From positions 1,922,001 through 1,986,000 of the forward strand of contig WJXW01000005.1 in the NCBI GenBank assembly GCA_015832175.1: a stretch of 64,000 bases of DNA. The letters run 5' to 3'. Made by a program: the position numbers and the translations under genes. Positions 35,101 to 47,646 of the stretch are shown here, one piece after another. Position 1 is the stretch's first letter, and every line of letters starts with the position of its first letter. The stretch comes from Paraphaeosphaeria minitans. Its lineage: Eukaryota; Ascomycota; Dothideomycetes; Pleosporales; Didymosphaeriaceae. The notes beneath the pieces were generated by a model. The model was not told the origin of the DNA. It did not search any database and was given only the letters and a program-made list of their open reading frames with translations.

Positions 35101-37410
35101 ACTGCTACTAGACCTATAGGTAACCTTTAAGTAATTAAAAGCGAAGTAGGCTAGCTAAGTAATTAGGAATCTAAGGTACCTACTACTAAGCGAGCTATAG
35201 GCTTAGCTAGCTAGTAGCTAAGAATTTGCTTAAGTAAGAAAGGAAGCATAGGACTTATAACCCCTAATTATACACTAGAGCTAGTTAATTTTAGGGGTAA
35301 TCTATTAAGCGATTAAGAGATATCTAGCAGCTACTAGAACACTACTAGAAGAGCTAGCCTACTAGAATTTAGGGATTTAATACTCTATTTATTAGTAGAA
35401 ACTAATTAGGTTACTAATTAACCTAGCGTAGATAACTTAATTACGCTAGATAAAGCAGATAACCTACTAGCGCGCTAAAGGTAAAGGCAGATCTATCTAG
35501 AGGTAAGTAGAATAAGTAGGCGAAATTGTAGTAAAGTACTAGAAATTAAGTAACTAATAAATCGCTATTTGCTATTACGAAGATTAAGGAAGCAAAATAA
35601 TTAAGATAATTAGCTAGGGGGTAGGTAGAAGCTAGGTACTTATACACTAATTGCTAATTATCTTTAAAGTAATTTTAATATAATATTAGAGTATATATTT
35701 ATACTAGGAGTAGCAGAGGCCTAGTCTAAGTAAGAAGAATATATTACACTAAATGTAATAGTATTTGCTTCTATACTTAGAAAGGCGCCTAGAGCGTCTT
35801 ATATAGCTTAGACTTACAGAGACAAGCTTACACTAAAGCTAACCCTATAGAAACACCTTTATAATTATCTATATAGGAAGCTATTCCTCTTTGCTACTTA
35901 TAAGGAATTCTTAACTTTGTAAGATAAAGGTACCTAGACAGAGATTAAATAATTAAAGGTGTTAGAGTGACTACTCCCTTTAAAGTGGGTTTTTACCTAT
36001 AAGTTTAATTAAAATAGATACTTTAAAAAGTGTAAAGCTTAAATTGTTATAAGAGGAGATCTTTAGAAAAAGAATACTCTCTACTCTACCTATACTACTA
36101 CTCTAGCAGTAAGATCTTTTTAATTAGCTGTAGCTCTAGCAGTAGAATTCGATCTAGAAATCTTATAATTTAATATAGTAGGAGCGTTTCTAAATACTCT
36201 TATTATAGCCGCTAATTTAGTAACTTATAAATTACCTAATAGTTTTAAAAAGCCAAGAAAGTGTATAAGATTAAATTAAGCTTTATATAGCTTAAGAGAT
36301 TCACTACTTCTTTAGTATAAGGAATTTATAGGATTACTTTAATCTTATAGACTCTTAGCTTCGCTAGAAGAGCTATGCCTTTTCTTTAATAGTAATTAAA
36401 GTATTATTGTTCTATTTTATATTAATAATATTCTTCTTCTCTATTACAAGAGTAAAGAGAAAGAAGCCCTAGATTTTTAGAAGAAGATCGCAAACAAATA
36501 CAAGATTAAATTAAAAAGACTAGTAGAGTGGTTCCTAGGTATTTAAGTAATTAGGGATAGAGAAGCAAGATTAATTTCTCTAGTCTATAATACCTATATT
36601 AATAAGATCACAAAAAAGTTTAACTTTTTAAACTCTAGGAGCTTCCCTCCTACAACTCTATTAGTAGAAGATCTCGTTCTAAGCACAGGAGAAGCTACTC
36701 CTTAATAAATAAAGCTCTTTTAAGAAGAGGTAGGATTAGCTCTCTACATAGTAATTATACTACGCCTAGATATAGCCTTTGCAGTGTTAAAGCTATTACA
36801 CTTTCTAATAAATCTAAGTAAAGAACACTTTACTGCTATTAATTATATAATCCTTTACCTTTATTAAACTAGATAGTAGGCTATAGTCTTTAGTGGCTAT
36901 AATAGACCTAATCTGCTAATATGTAGAGATACCTTATTTGCTAATAATCTAATATTACAGCGATCTTTCTATAGATATATTATCTTATTATTTAAAGGAG
37001 CTATCCTATAGAAAGCAGCTTAACAGAACACGATCACTACTTTAATAATAGAAGTAGAGCTTCTAGCGCTTAAATATATAAGTAAAGAAGCTATAGCGAT
37101 TAAGAGATTCTTTACTAAGCTTACTCTAGATCTAGGACCTTTATAAAAGGTCTATTATAACAATCTTTAAACTATTTATTTAGTGATTAGAAAGAACAAA
37201 AGAATTACTACTTAACTACGCTATATAGATATTTAGAATATATAGTTATAGTAAGAGTATATAAAAGGATTGTTTTAAGTAGAATATCTTCTAACTAGCG
37301 AAATGCTAGTAGATAGCCTTATAAAGGCTCTTACTTATTAGCAGTTTAATAGATTTAAAAGGCTATTAAATCTATAAGATATAAGTATAATAATTATAGA
37401 ATAAGAGTAG
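32146..37410 (+). pseudogene. E4 Copia gag-pol, RIP-degraded
   Basis: Gag, integrase, reverse transcriptase and RNase H remnants in the same layout as E1. The RT active site reads Y-I-N-N near 36425, both Asp having become Asn as expected for G-to-A change. Premature stops are throughout. The original stop aligns at 37408-37410, with an earlier TAA at 37402-37404. A 46-bp stretch is repeated at 34589-34634 and 34644-34689, a local duplication absent from E1. Confidence 0.87.
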
Positions 37411-38428
37411 GTAAGTAGAGAATTAATCTATTAACTACTTAGAATTATTAATTTAGAGCTAGGAAACAAGAAAAGAAAAAGAAAAGAAAGAAAAGATTAG
37501 AAGGAGAATAGGAATTAGAAAAAGAGGAGATTAAAGAGCTTATCTATAAGTATATAGACCCTCTTCCTCCTCTGCTTAATCGTAAGGGTGCGAGAATCTC
37601 CCCTATAATTAGTAGTAGGAGATTCTCCCCATCCTCCTCCTCTCCTCCTCTCTATAGTAGGTAATTCCTTACCCTATCCACCTCCTCTACTTTAGCTTTA
37701 TTTAGTAGCTTTTGCAGCCTTTACTGCGCGTGCTTTGGCTAGGTTATTAGATATCTAAAAGAGTTAGTAAAGCTCTAAATAATAGAAAGAGCGCAAGGTA
37801 ATAATTAGAAGAAGATAACCTACTATAAAATAGTAGGATTTAAAGGCTTAAACTAGTAGGCTTAAATTAGATAGGAGGTTAAAGCGTTAAAAGTAAAAGA
37901 TTAAAGAGAGAAGATTAAGCGCTAGTAAAGGGCTTATATACTCTACCGCCTATCTAATTATTAAGCGCCGAATGCGCTCCTTCCTTACTACTTTATTCTC
38001 TTACTACTACTCCTTCCTAATTAAAACGCGCCTGCCTATTGTACTTACTAGCTAGTAAGAGCGGGGAAATTACCTTATAGTTAATAGGAAGTGAGCAAAA
38101 AAAGCAGCGGAATAAAAGCGTTTACGCTCTAGGCCTTTGTGCCACGCTTATAAGCTTCTAGTCTACTAGAAGAAGAGATTCTAGACACGATTTATAATAG
38201 GATTTGTGATTTAAAAAATAAACAGTGATTGTTTTACTATTACAATAAGTGGGGGGTAATAGAATTGCTATTCTTAAGATAAGGAGATTTAGAAGAATAA
38301 TTCTTAATAGTTTTTTAATCTTTAAACAGCCTTTAGATAGTTTTTTAAAGATCTTTAGGAAAAATTTAGACAATTATAGATTACTTCTTAGGATAGGTAA
38401 TCTGCTTTAAGCGATTACCTAGGGGGTG
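37411..38428 (+). other. E4 3' non-coding region (internally deleted)
   Basis: Corresponds to 20785-22437 of E1 but jumps at about 37690 from the start of that region to its last third. It keeps a block of about 75 bp near 38285-38360 that E1 and E2 lack. It ends in AGGGGGTG at 38428. An antisense open frame at 38158-38373 starts with TTG, not ATG, and is not called. Confidence 0.75.
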
Positions 38429-38623
38429 TGTTAAAGTAAAACACTTACTTCTGTAATTCTTTCTAGATCCACTAATTCAAATTATGGGATTCTTACTAAG
38501 AGGCTCGTTTCTTTTGTATATAGTCTGCCCTTTTGGTATCCTTTCCTACAATTAGCTATTTGTATTCTTTATAACTCTGCTCCTAAATATCCTGTGATAG
38601 TTTGAGCCCTTTTTACTACAACA
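38429..38623 (+). repeat. E4 3' LTR
   Basis: 195 bp, TGTTAAAG to CTACAACA, followed by TTATA. Confidence 0.92.
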
Positions 38624-38628
38624 TTATA

Positions 38629-38708
38629 CTATACGCTTTAATCTTAGCCTTATTAGATCCTTTAGATCTAATTTTCTAACCCTAGATATATAAGTCTAGT
38701 AGTAGAAG
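38629..38708. other. Short pre-insertion segment between E4 and B3
   Basis: 80 bp that is neither E4 nor B3. Its right end (GATATATAAGTCTAGTAG) matches the end of the 104-bp tandem unit at 55937-56040, so it is the left flank of the site into which B3 inserted. Confidence 0.65.
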
Positions 38709-38946
38709 TGTCCATATAGTTTATTGTACAAACAGCACTAAGTAAAATAGGGGCCTGCCTACCTGTGGGGACCCGCACAAGGACCCACTACTTAGGTTAG
38801 CGCTAAGAGGCAGAGACTTTATAAAGCCCTTAGTGCCCCTTTATACGATAGACAAGATGTAATTAATTAAATCTACTTCTTATCCTTTGCACGATAGTAT
38901 ACTATTAACCCTTAAATACTTAATTATAGATTAAGCCAAACCTACA
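38709..38946 (+). repeat. B3 5' LTR
   Basis: 238 bp, TGTCCATA to CCTACA. Immediately downstream, CTAATTAGTAGTTAATTC is internal B sequence before E5 interrupts. Confidence 0.85.
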
Positions 38947-38964
38947 CTAATTAGTAGTTAATTC

Positions 38965-39159
38965 TGTTGTGGTAAAAAGGGCTCGAACTATTATAGGATA
39001 TTTAGGAGCAGAGTTGTAAAGAACACAAATAGCTAATTATAGGAAAGGATGCCAAAAGGGTAGACTATATACAAAAGAAACGAGCCTCTTAGCAAGAATC
39101 CCGTGATATGAATTAGTAGATCTAGAAAGAATTATAGAAGTGAGTGTTTTACTTTAATA
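38965..39159 (-). repeat. E5 3' LTR
   Basis: 195 bp, plus strand TGTTGTGG to TTTAATA (RIP-changed end). The polypurine tract CACCCCCTA (plus strand) follows. Confidence 0.9.
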
Positions 39160-39471
39160 CACCCCCTAGGTAATTACTTAAAGTAGATTACCTATCTTAA
39201 GAAGTAATCTTTAATTGTCTAAATCTTTTCTAAAAATGTTTAAAAAACTATCTAAAGGCTGTGTAAAGATTAAAAAACTATTAAGAATTATTATTCTAAA
39301 TCTCCTTATCTTAAGAACAGTAATTCTATTACTCCTTATTTGTTATAATAGCGAAACAATTGCTATTTATCTTTTAAATTATAAATTCTATTATAAATTA
39401 TATCTAGAATCTCTTCTTCTAGTGGGTTAGGAGCTTATAAGCGTGGCATAAAGGCCTAAAGTGTAAACGCT
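39160..39471 (-). other. E5 3' non-coding region, distal part
   Basis: Reverse complement of the last part of the E4 3' region, retaining the roughly 75-bp block missing in E1/E2. An open frame at 39215-39430 (plus) begins with TTG and is antisense to the element. I treat it as chance. Confidence 0.75.
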
Positions 39472-39926
39472 TATTAAATCCAAGAGGGTAGCTAGTCCTA
39501 AAGGGTTAAGGTTAGTTCTTAGGCAGGAGTACTTACAGAAGGTAGAAAGTCTTATTAATATAATAGTATCTTATAAAGTGTAATAAGTTAATAATTTAGT
39601 CTACTAGAATCTAAATAATAGATTAATAAATAGATTAAATATAAGTATAAGAAGCTTATTCTCACGTTCCTATATACTAAGTAGTCCCACACTTCCTAGA
39701 ATCCTATATGTCCTAGAGTCCTATATATCCTAGAGTCCTATATGTCCTAGAGTCCGTGCGGGCGAGTCCTACGCATCCTAGAGTTCCTATATAGGCAAGG
39801 CCTGTGCGGTCCTTAGGACTTTTAGGACTTATAACTTGTTATCTAACTACTTAGTTAGCTAACTCTAGTAGACTAGTAGTCTAATAAGCTTACGCCCTAC
39901 TACTTACGCGCAGCTAGATCCTAATA
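39472..39926 (-). repeat. E6 3' LTR
   Basis: 455 bp, TATTAAATCC to CCTAATA on the plus strand. The U3 (about 39682-39926) has three 17-bp units of the form TCCTATATGTCCTAGAG at 39702-39752 and further partial units, then a G/C-richer part. Confidence 0.9.
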
Positions 39927-42900
39927 TTATTCTCCCCTTCTAAGCTTAATGTCCTTATAAGTTAACTACTTATAAAGTTATTATCTTATTCTATTTAATA
40001 TTATTATAGTTAAGCTAATTATCTTAAGAAAGACTGCGTTTTTATAATAGTTGCCTATTTATACTACGCTAAAAAGAGATACACTTATTATTTTTCTTCT
40101 TTATACTCTTAGTGTACTAACTATATTAGGTAGGAAAACTAGAAGTACGAGTCTAAGAAGATCCCTTTACTAGATTATTTAAAAATAGATACTAAAATAG
40201 AGAGGTTAGAGAAGTTAGAGGCTAAAGAGAAGGTAAAGCTCTATATTAAGAAAGAGCTAGCTAAGGTAGCTCTCTTTTACGCCTATTAGGCGTAAGAGAA
40301 GATAGCGCGTTTACGTAATTAGTAAAAGAAATTACGTTAGAAAGAATAAGAATTATTTAATTATAGTATAAGTACTATAGATAAGTTAGAAGCGCTTAAG
40401 GCGTAGGAGGAGTTAGCGTAGGCTACTGCGTTAATAAATCCTAACGCGCTGTTAGGCGCTAAGGTAATTAACTAGTCTATTTTATAGGCTAGCCCTTATG
40501 CTAGTAGTAATTCCTAGATACGTCCTAGTTATCTCTTTATAATTTCTGGCGTCTAATTATAGAAGTCGTTTATCTATTATTAATAGTTAGATAGGTTTTC
40601 CTTAGGTTCCTATATATTTTTACTAGATAAATACCCTTTCTATTTAATAAAGTATTCTTTAGTGTCTGTGTACGCGTTACGTACTTATAGGATTTATTCT
40701 ACTTTAAACTTAGTTTCTTTCTAAGCTTAGTAATAGAAGGTGGTTTTAACTAGTGTTTTAGGGTCTACTAGTTCTAGTAGTAATACGTGGAATACTAGGT
40801 ATATCTTTGCATCTAGTAGTAGTTCTAACTTATAGTTTACTAGTAATATTTACTTAGAAATGTAAAATAGTTTAACTTTAATATAATCTAGTTTCTTATG
40901 TTTTTTCTTCTAAGTTTAAAGGTTCTTTATAAGTAAATATACTTTATCCCTCTTCTTTAGCTAAGGTGCTATTTTTTATTTTTAATTTTAGTAAGAAATT
41001 AATTACTATTAAGCTTTTTTAAGGTTCTTTTAGAGTTATTAGTGTATTGTCTCTATATTATCTACTATATCTATGGCTTCTTTTGCTTTAATTATTATAG
41101 GAAATTGTTAGTTAAAGAGATGTAGGTGTCTTCTATAGTTTACATAAAATAGTGTATGTCCTAATACTGCTAATACTTTGTTATTATAGGCTAACTGTGC
41201 TATAGGTAGTAATAAAACCTAGTTATTCTTTTAACTGTTACAGTAAATACGTAGGTACGCTTCTATAGTTTGGTTTATACGTTCTGTCTATCTGTTCGTT
41301 TATAGATAGTAAGCTATTAATAGTTTTTGTTTTGTTCTAAGTAGTGCTATAAGCGTTATCTAATAATTTAACGTAAAGAGCTTATCTCTATTGCTAATAA
41401 TTATTTTTAGGATTCTGTAGTGTCTAATTAGTTAGTCTAGGATAAGAAAAGCGAGTTCCTTTGCTATTATTCTTTTAAGACATAGAATAAGCTTAATATA
41501 CTTAGTTAGTTAGTAGACTACTACTAGTATACTATTGTATTTAATTCCTGTTGTTAGATCCTTAGAGTTTAGAATTTCTATAATAAAATCTATAGCAATA
41601 TCTTTCTATAGTGCTATTAGTATTCTAATTACTTATATCTCTCTATATTTAAGATGTGTGCTGTGTTTATTTCTTTAGTATTCTATATATTTATAGATGT
41701 AAGCTGTTATAGCTTCCTTAATTCCTTTAAAGGTGTAATTCCTTTATATAAGTTCTATTATTTTTGTGATACCTAGGTGTCTGTACATAGGGTTGTCGTG
41801 ATATTGTTAGATAATCTTAGTCTATAGATATTCTAGAACTTCTTAGTTAATTACTAAAAGTTAATTTAGTTCTACTATTAGCTCTAGAGATCTATCTTTG
41901 GCTTTGCGAAGGATTATAGAGAAGGTTTTTACCTTTTCTTTTACTAGATTACTTTATTAGCTAAGAGCGTCTACTCTGCTATTTTCTTTTCTAGCTATAT
42001 AGATAATTTTCAACTTATACTACCCTATAGTTTACAACTATCTTTATTATTATAGTGTAAGTTCTTTTATTATTGTAAACCTTAGAAGGTTCTTATAATT
42101 TGTGTAGATTTCTAGCGTTAAGTAACTAAGTGTATAAATCCTCTAGTGCTTTAAGGCTTTAATAATAGCGTAGAGTTCTTTGTTATGTACATTATATTGT
42201 GATTTGGCGTTATTAAATTTGCATAAGTAATAGGCAATTAGGTACTATTTGCTATTATATTTTTATTTAGCGTAGGCGCCTAGCGCAAGATCGCTAGCGT
42301 CTATTTTAAAGCGTAGTGGTTTATCGCTTCTAAAATAAATAAGGATAGGTTCTATAATATATACTGTTTTAAGGAGTTAGAATAATATTATACACTTATC
42401 TGTCTATTTAAAGGGTACGTCCTTCTTTATAAAGTTTATTAAAGGTATTGTAACCTTTGCGTAATTTTAGATAAATTGTTAATTAAATTTATAGAATCCT
42501 AAGAATTCTTAGATATTCTTAGCTGTCTTTAGTATTAGCTAGTTCTTAATACATTTAACTTTACTTAGTGCCATCTTGATTCCTTCTATAGTAATAATGT
42601 GTCCTAGGAATTTAAGTTATTTAACGTTAAACTTGCATTTCTTAAGTTTAATGTAAAGGCATGCTTTATTTAGTGCTTCTAGTACTATCTATACATGCTT
42701 AGTATAGTCTAATTTGTTTTTAGAAAAGATGAGGATATTGTCTATATACGCAATAATAAATATGTCTAGATATTTATAGAGTACGTTGTTAATAAGTGCT
42801 ATAAAAGCTGCTAGTGCGTTTGTAAGTCTAAATAGTATAACTTTATACTTAAATAGTCTGTAGTGTGATTAAAACGCTGTTTTCTATTCTTCACCTTTTT

Positions 42901-45762
42901 TAATTTATATAAGGTGGTAACTGTCTCTTAGATCTATTATTATAAATATCTTAGCTTAAGATAGTTAATCTCGTAACTCTATAATGTTTAGTAGTAGATA
43001 TTAGTTCTTTATTATTATATTATTAAGTTATTAGTAGTTAATGCATAGTTTGTCTAATCTATCCTTTTTCTTAATAAACATAAAAGGGCTTACTACTAGT
43101 GACTTTAATAGTTATATATATCCTTTCTTAAGGTTTATCTTAATAAAATTACGTTCTTTAAGGAGTTCTTCTCCTATCTTACTATATAGTAGTCTAAAGG
43201 GTGGCGTCTTCCCTTTTTCTAGGTCTATTATAAGATCCTAGGGTTAATATTCTAGTAGGTTTGCTTTTCTTTCCTTTTCCGTGAATATATGTGTTTATTT
43301 CCTATACTCTCTTAGTAAGGTGAGGGGTGTACTATTATCCTCTTTCTTACGCTTTTTAACCTAGTAGTTCCTACTAGCGTCTACTAAGGTGTATTTCTGT
43401 TTTTTAACTATCTGTTATAGTATTATATTGTTAATAACTCCCTTATCTACTATTATTTTTAGTTAATGCGTAGGCTTTACTTATAATATATAATTATAGT
43501 GTTTAAATAATATTTTCTTTGTACCCTAGATAATCTGTAGGTTGTGTATTATTAACTAAAGTAATCCTAAGACTAACTTATACTTAGATTCTAGTAAGAT
43601 ATCTAAAATAAGTTCCTCTCTATATCCTTAGACTGTTATTATGGTAGTAACCTCCTAGTATATCTAAGGTGTCTTAGGCATTAGGGATCTATTTGCAATA
43701 TAGATAATATAGGGTACTTCTTTCTCTAATATTATAAGTTCTGCTTATCTTCCTATCTAATAAGATATAAAGTTCTTTTCTGCTCCTAAGTCTATAAGAG
43801 CTTAAGCCTATATTCTTTTAAGCTGTACTAGTAGCTTAACTAATGCTATGCTTACTATAGTATTTAATTTAATAAAGGCGTTTTCTTGTCTAAGTTTAGG
43901 CCTAAAAAAGACATCTATTTGTGTAGGTTATAGTTAAGTTCTAGTGCCTAGTATACGTTTCTAAGTATCTACTTCTCTTATTATTCTTAAGTACATAGCT
44001 TATGTAGATTGTCTTTTTTTTCTTTCTGTAAAGATGTTCTTTTATTGTTCCTCCTACGGTCTTTACTGTTCCTATATACTAGTTAAATTAGTAGTTCTAT
44101 TATTACTTCTTACGTAGGGTAGTTTGCAAAGCTGTCTAAATATTTAGCTATATAGTAGTATTTATAGTCTTAGTTTAAACACGTATACTAGTACAGTTAT
44201 ATATAGTCTCTATTAATAAGTATATTATAGTATTTATTGCCCTTTAGCGTAAGGTAAGGAAAGTATTTTACTTATTATTTATCCTAGAGGTGTTTATTAT
44301 AAGCTGCGATAGGGTAGTCTGTCCATATCTATCTACAGCGCTGTTTCCTTCTAGGTTATTTCTTATTCTCTTCTTTCTCTATTTTATATTATACGTATAT
44401 TAGTTCTTCGTAATGCGTCTATATACAGAATTAGTGTGTAGGATTTTAGTGGTCTAGGTAGTACTTTAGTACGTAGTCTAACTTCTTATTTTTGTAGAGT
44501 TATATTCCTTTTAGTGCCTAGTAGGGTTCTATATAGTCCTAAACATTTAGTTTATACTTAGGTAATATAGGGTTGTCTTCTTCCTGCCTACTTTATAGGT
44601 GAGGAGTAAGAAATCTTAGTATCTCTTCCACGTCTTCTACGTTGTGGTATACGTTAGAGTCGTCTTCCAGATCTTTATATAGTCATAAGTTAGGTAAATC
44701 TAATCACTTACTTTGCTCTAGTGTGACGCGTTAGTAACTAAATAATGTTATAATAACTTCCTATTCCTTATTAGGTTCTTAGTCCTTAATAATTAGTATG
44801 TTTAACTTAGTTTAATAGACTTTATTCTTTAATCTACAGTTTCTAGCTATGTGGCCTAGTTTACTATATGTAAAGTATTTACAGGTTTTAGTTATTATTT
44901 ATTAACTTCTATTAGAGACGCGTTTATTAGGCTACTTAGGGCCTATCTTTCCTCCTTTTTCTTTGCCTAAGTAGTTAAACTAGATATCTTCTATTAGTTT
45001 ATATTTCTAGTAGTTCCTTAGCTATTGCTTTTAGACAATTCTAAATAGGGTTTTTATAAACTATTTTTGCTAGTTATCTAAAGCTTATTACTCTAGGGTT
45101 TTAGTAGAGCTTTTATTGCAATAAAAACTATCCTTTATTAATTCTAATAGTTTCTTTATATAGTTCTTTAAGATTAGCGATTTGTGCACTACTATGTAAG
45201 AGTTTTTTACGTAGTTTCTGTTTAAGTCCTTGTTTATACATGTCCTAGAGAGATTTATTGTCCTAGTTAAACTATATAGCGTATCTACAAAACTTAGCTA
45301 TATACTTAGCTGCTAATTGTTTCTAAGTTATAGTCTAAATCTTTACTTTTATAATAGAGTTCTTATTAGCAATCTTAAAGAGTTATTTAAGGTATTTCTT
45401 AAAGTTATTATAATCTTAAATAATATTAACTGTATTAGCGTGCTTATTTGCGTAATTATTATTATTATTATTGTAGTCTATTCCTAGGTACTTTTTAAGG
45501 TAGGGATAGATCTATAATCCTATATCTCCTTATATATATGTTACTGCGAAGATAACCTTCTTTTTGTCTTTAAGGGGTTTATTTAAGTTAAAGAAGTAGA
45601 GGTCTAACTAGAGAATCTAGACATTAGTTTAAGATTGTTTACTAAAGTAGAAATTAGGTTTATACGCCTTACTGCTATTCTTTATAGAAGTAATTTTAGC
45701 GGCACCTAAAGCTGTAGAAGAGGTAGGAGTTTATAAAGTACTTATATTAAGGGTGTTTAAGA
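39927..45762 (-). pseudogene. E6 Gypsy gag-pol, RIP-degraded
   Basis: Minus-strand gag (zinc-knuckle region about 44830-44890), protease/RT (about 42850-43250), RNase H (about 42000-42250) and integrase (to about 41150), each alignable by eye with E3 and broken by stops. The longest open frames in it are short and off-frame. Confidence 0.83.
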
Positions 45763-46217
45763 TATTAAATCTAAGAGGGTAGCTAGTCCTAAAGGGTTAA
45801 AGTTAGTTCTTAGGTAAGAGTACTTATAGAAGGTAGAAGGTCTTATTAATATAATAGTATTTTATAAAGTGTAATATATTAATAATTTAGTCTACTAAAA
45901 TCTAAATAATAAATTAATAAATAGATTAAATATAAGTATAAGAAGCTTATTCTTGCGTTCCTATATACTAAGTAGTCCCACACTTCCTAGAATCCTATAT
46001 GTCCTAGAGTCCTATATGTCCTAGAGTCCTATATGTCCTAGAGTCCGTGCGGGCGAGTCCTACGCGTCCTAGAGTTCCTGTATAGGCGAGGCCCGTGTGG
46101 TCCTTAGGACCCTTAGGACCCGTAACTTGTTATCTAACTACTTAGTTAGCTAACTCTAGCAGACTAGTAGTCTAATAAGCTCGCGCCCTACTACTCGCGC
46201 GCAGCCAGATCCTAATA
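45763..46217 (-). repeat. E6 5' LTR
   Basis: 455 bp, the pair of 39472-39926, with the same 17-bp tandem units near 45993-46043. Confidence 0.9.
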
Positions 46218-46222
46218 ACGCT

Positions 46223-47646
46223 TTTATTCTACTGCTCTTTTTACTTACTTCCTATTAACTATAAGGTAATTTCCCCACTTTTACTAGCTAGTAAGTATAA
46301 TAGGTAGGCGCGTTTTAATTAGAAAGCAGTAGTAGTAAGAGAAATAAGTAGTAAAGAAAGAGCGTATTTAGCGCTTAATAATTAGATAGGTAGTAAAGTA
46401 TATAAGCCCTTTACTAGCGCTTAATTTTCTCTCTTTAATCCTTTACTTTTAACGCTTTAACTTTCTATCTAATTTAAGCCTACTAGTTTAAGCCTTTAAA
46501 TCCTACTACTTTATAGTAGGTTTTCTTCTTCTAATTATTACCTTACGCTCTTTTTATTATTTAGAGCTTTACTAACTCTTTTAGATATCTAATAACTTAG
46601 CTAAAGCATACATAGTAAAGGCTATAAAAGCTACTAAATAAAGCTCTTAATTCTTTTACTAAAATCCTCTTACTTCTTTTACTCTACTAGCTCCTCTTAC
46701 CCTAGCTCTAAGCCTCTAGTAATTACTTAGTACTCTTAGATAAGTAAGCTACTTAGGCTACTTAAAAGGAGCTTTAGTAAGAAAGAGTAATAGACACTAC
46801 TATAATAACGCTTTAAGCTTAGGTAGGCGCTACTATACTTATTTTACCTACTCTTATACTACTATATATAGAATTATTTCTATAGCTAGCTGTATATTTA
46901 GACTCTAGCTATAGATTTTATCTACTATTAACTATTAAAGGGTGCTAATATAAGCTTTTATTTTAAAATTCTTTTTAGGTTTAGCTAATACTTTTTATAA
47001 AAGAGGCTAATTACTAAGCTACGTAAAAGGGTTAAGGTAGCCTTATAAGCTCCTTTTTCTACTAGTAGTTAGAAGGAGTAAGCTTAGTATATAGCTACTA
47101 TTCTACTTTTTTTCTTATAGCTAATCCTTAGTAGAGAATAAGGTAATCGCCCTCTTACCCTACCTATTAAGGAGTAGCGTAGTTATAGCTAATATACTAA
47201 TTAAAACAGCTAGATAAGTAGCCTATTAGCTCTAAAGTGGAGTAGAGGCTAGGTAAGTGCTTCTCCTCCTACTAATAAAAAGAGGGGAGGCTAGAGTAAA
47301 AAATTACCTATTACTAATTAAAGGAGAGCTAGGGTAAGCTATTATCTACTACTAATTAAAGGAGAGGTAGAGGAGGTAAATGGGGTAAGGAATTACCTGC
47401 TATAGAGAGGAGGAGAGGAGAAGGATAGGGAGAATCTCCTACTACTAATTATAGGGGAGATTCTCGCACCCCTATAATTAAGTAGAGGAGGAAGAGGGTT
47501 TATAAGCTTATAAATAAGCTCTTTAATCTCCTCTTCTTCTAATTCCTATTCTCTCTCTAATCTTTTCTTTCTTTTCTTTTTTTTTTCTTGTTTCCTAGCT
47601 CTAAATTAATAATTCTAAGTAGTTAATAGATTAATTCTCTACTTAC
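46223..47646 (-). other. E5 3' non-coding region, proximal part
   Basis: The fullest uninterrupted copy of this region: reverse complement of about 20785-22200 in E1, with the same purine/pyrimidine blocks and short degenerate repeats (about 47250-47500). No gene seen. Confidence 0.78.

Larger units (their letters stand above)
31951..38623 (+). mobile_element. Copia element E4, complete
   Basis: Same family as E1. Its 195-bp LTRs are at 31951-32145 and 38429-38623, with the target duplication TTATA (31946-31950 and 38624-38628). At 6.67 kb it is shorter than E1 because about 0.7 kb of the 3' non-coding region is missing after 37690. A stretch of about 1.49 kb (32633-34122) reads as identical to E1 2241-3730. 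Confidence 0.92.
39472..46217 (-). mobile_element. Gypsy element E6, complete, inserted in E5
   Basis: 6.75 kb, with LTRs of 455 bp each (39472-39926 and 45763-46217) and target duplication ACGCT (39467-39471 and 46218-46222). Internal sequence closely follows E3. The LTRs share only about 210 bp with those of E3; the U3 half is different. The polypurine tract is at about 39927-39940 (plus strand TTATTCTCCCCTT). Confidence 0.92.

Noticed and set aside
38158..39430. Two similar 71-codon open frames, 38158-38373 (minus) and 39215-39430 (plus).
   Set aside because: Both start with TTG rather than ATG, lie antisense to the Copia 3' non-coding regions of E4 and E5, and are similar only because those regions are copies of each other.
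43041..43241. A 66-codon plus-strand frame within E6.
   Set aside because: It lies antisense to the degraded Gypsy reverse transcriptase and is a shadow of it.
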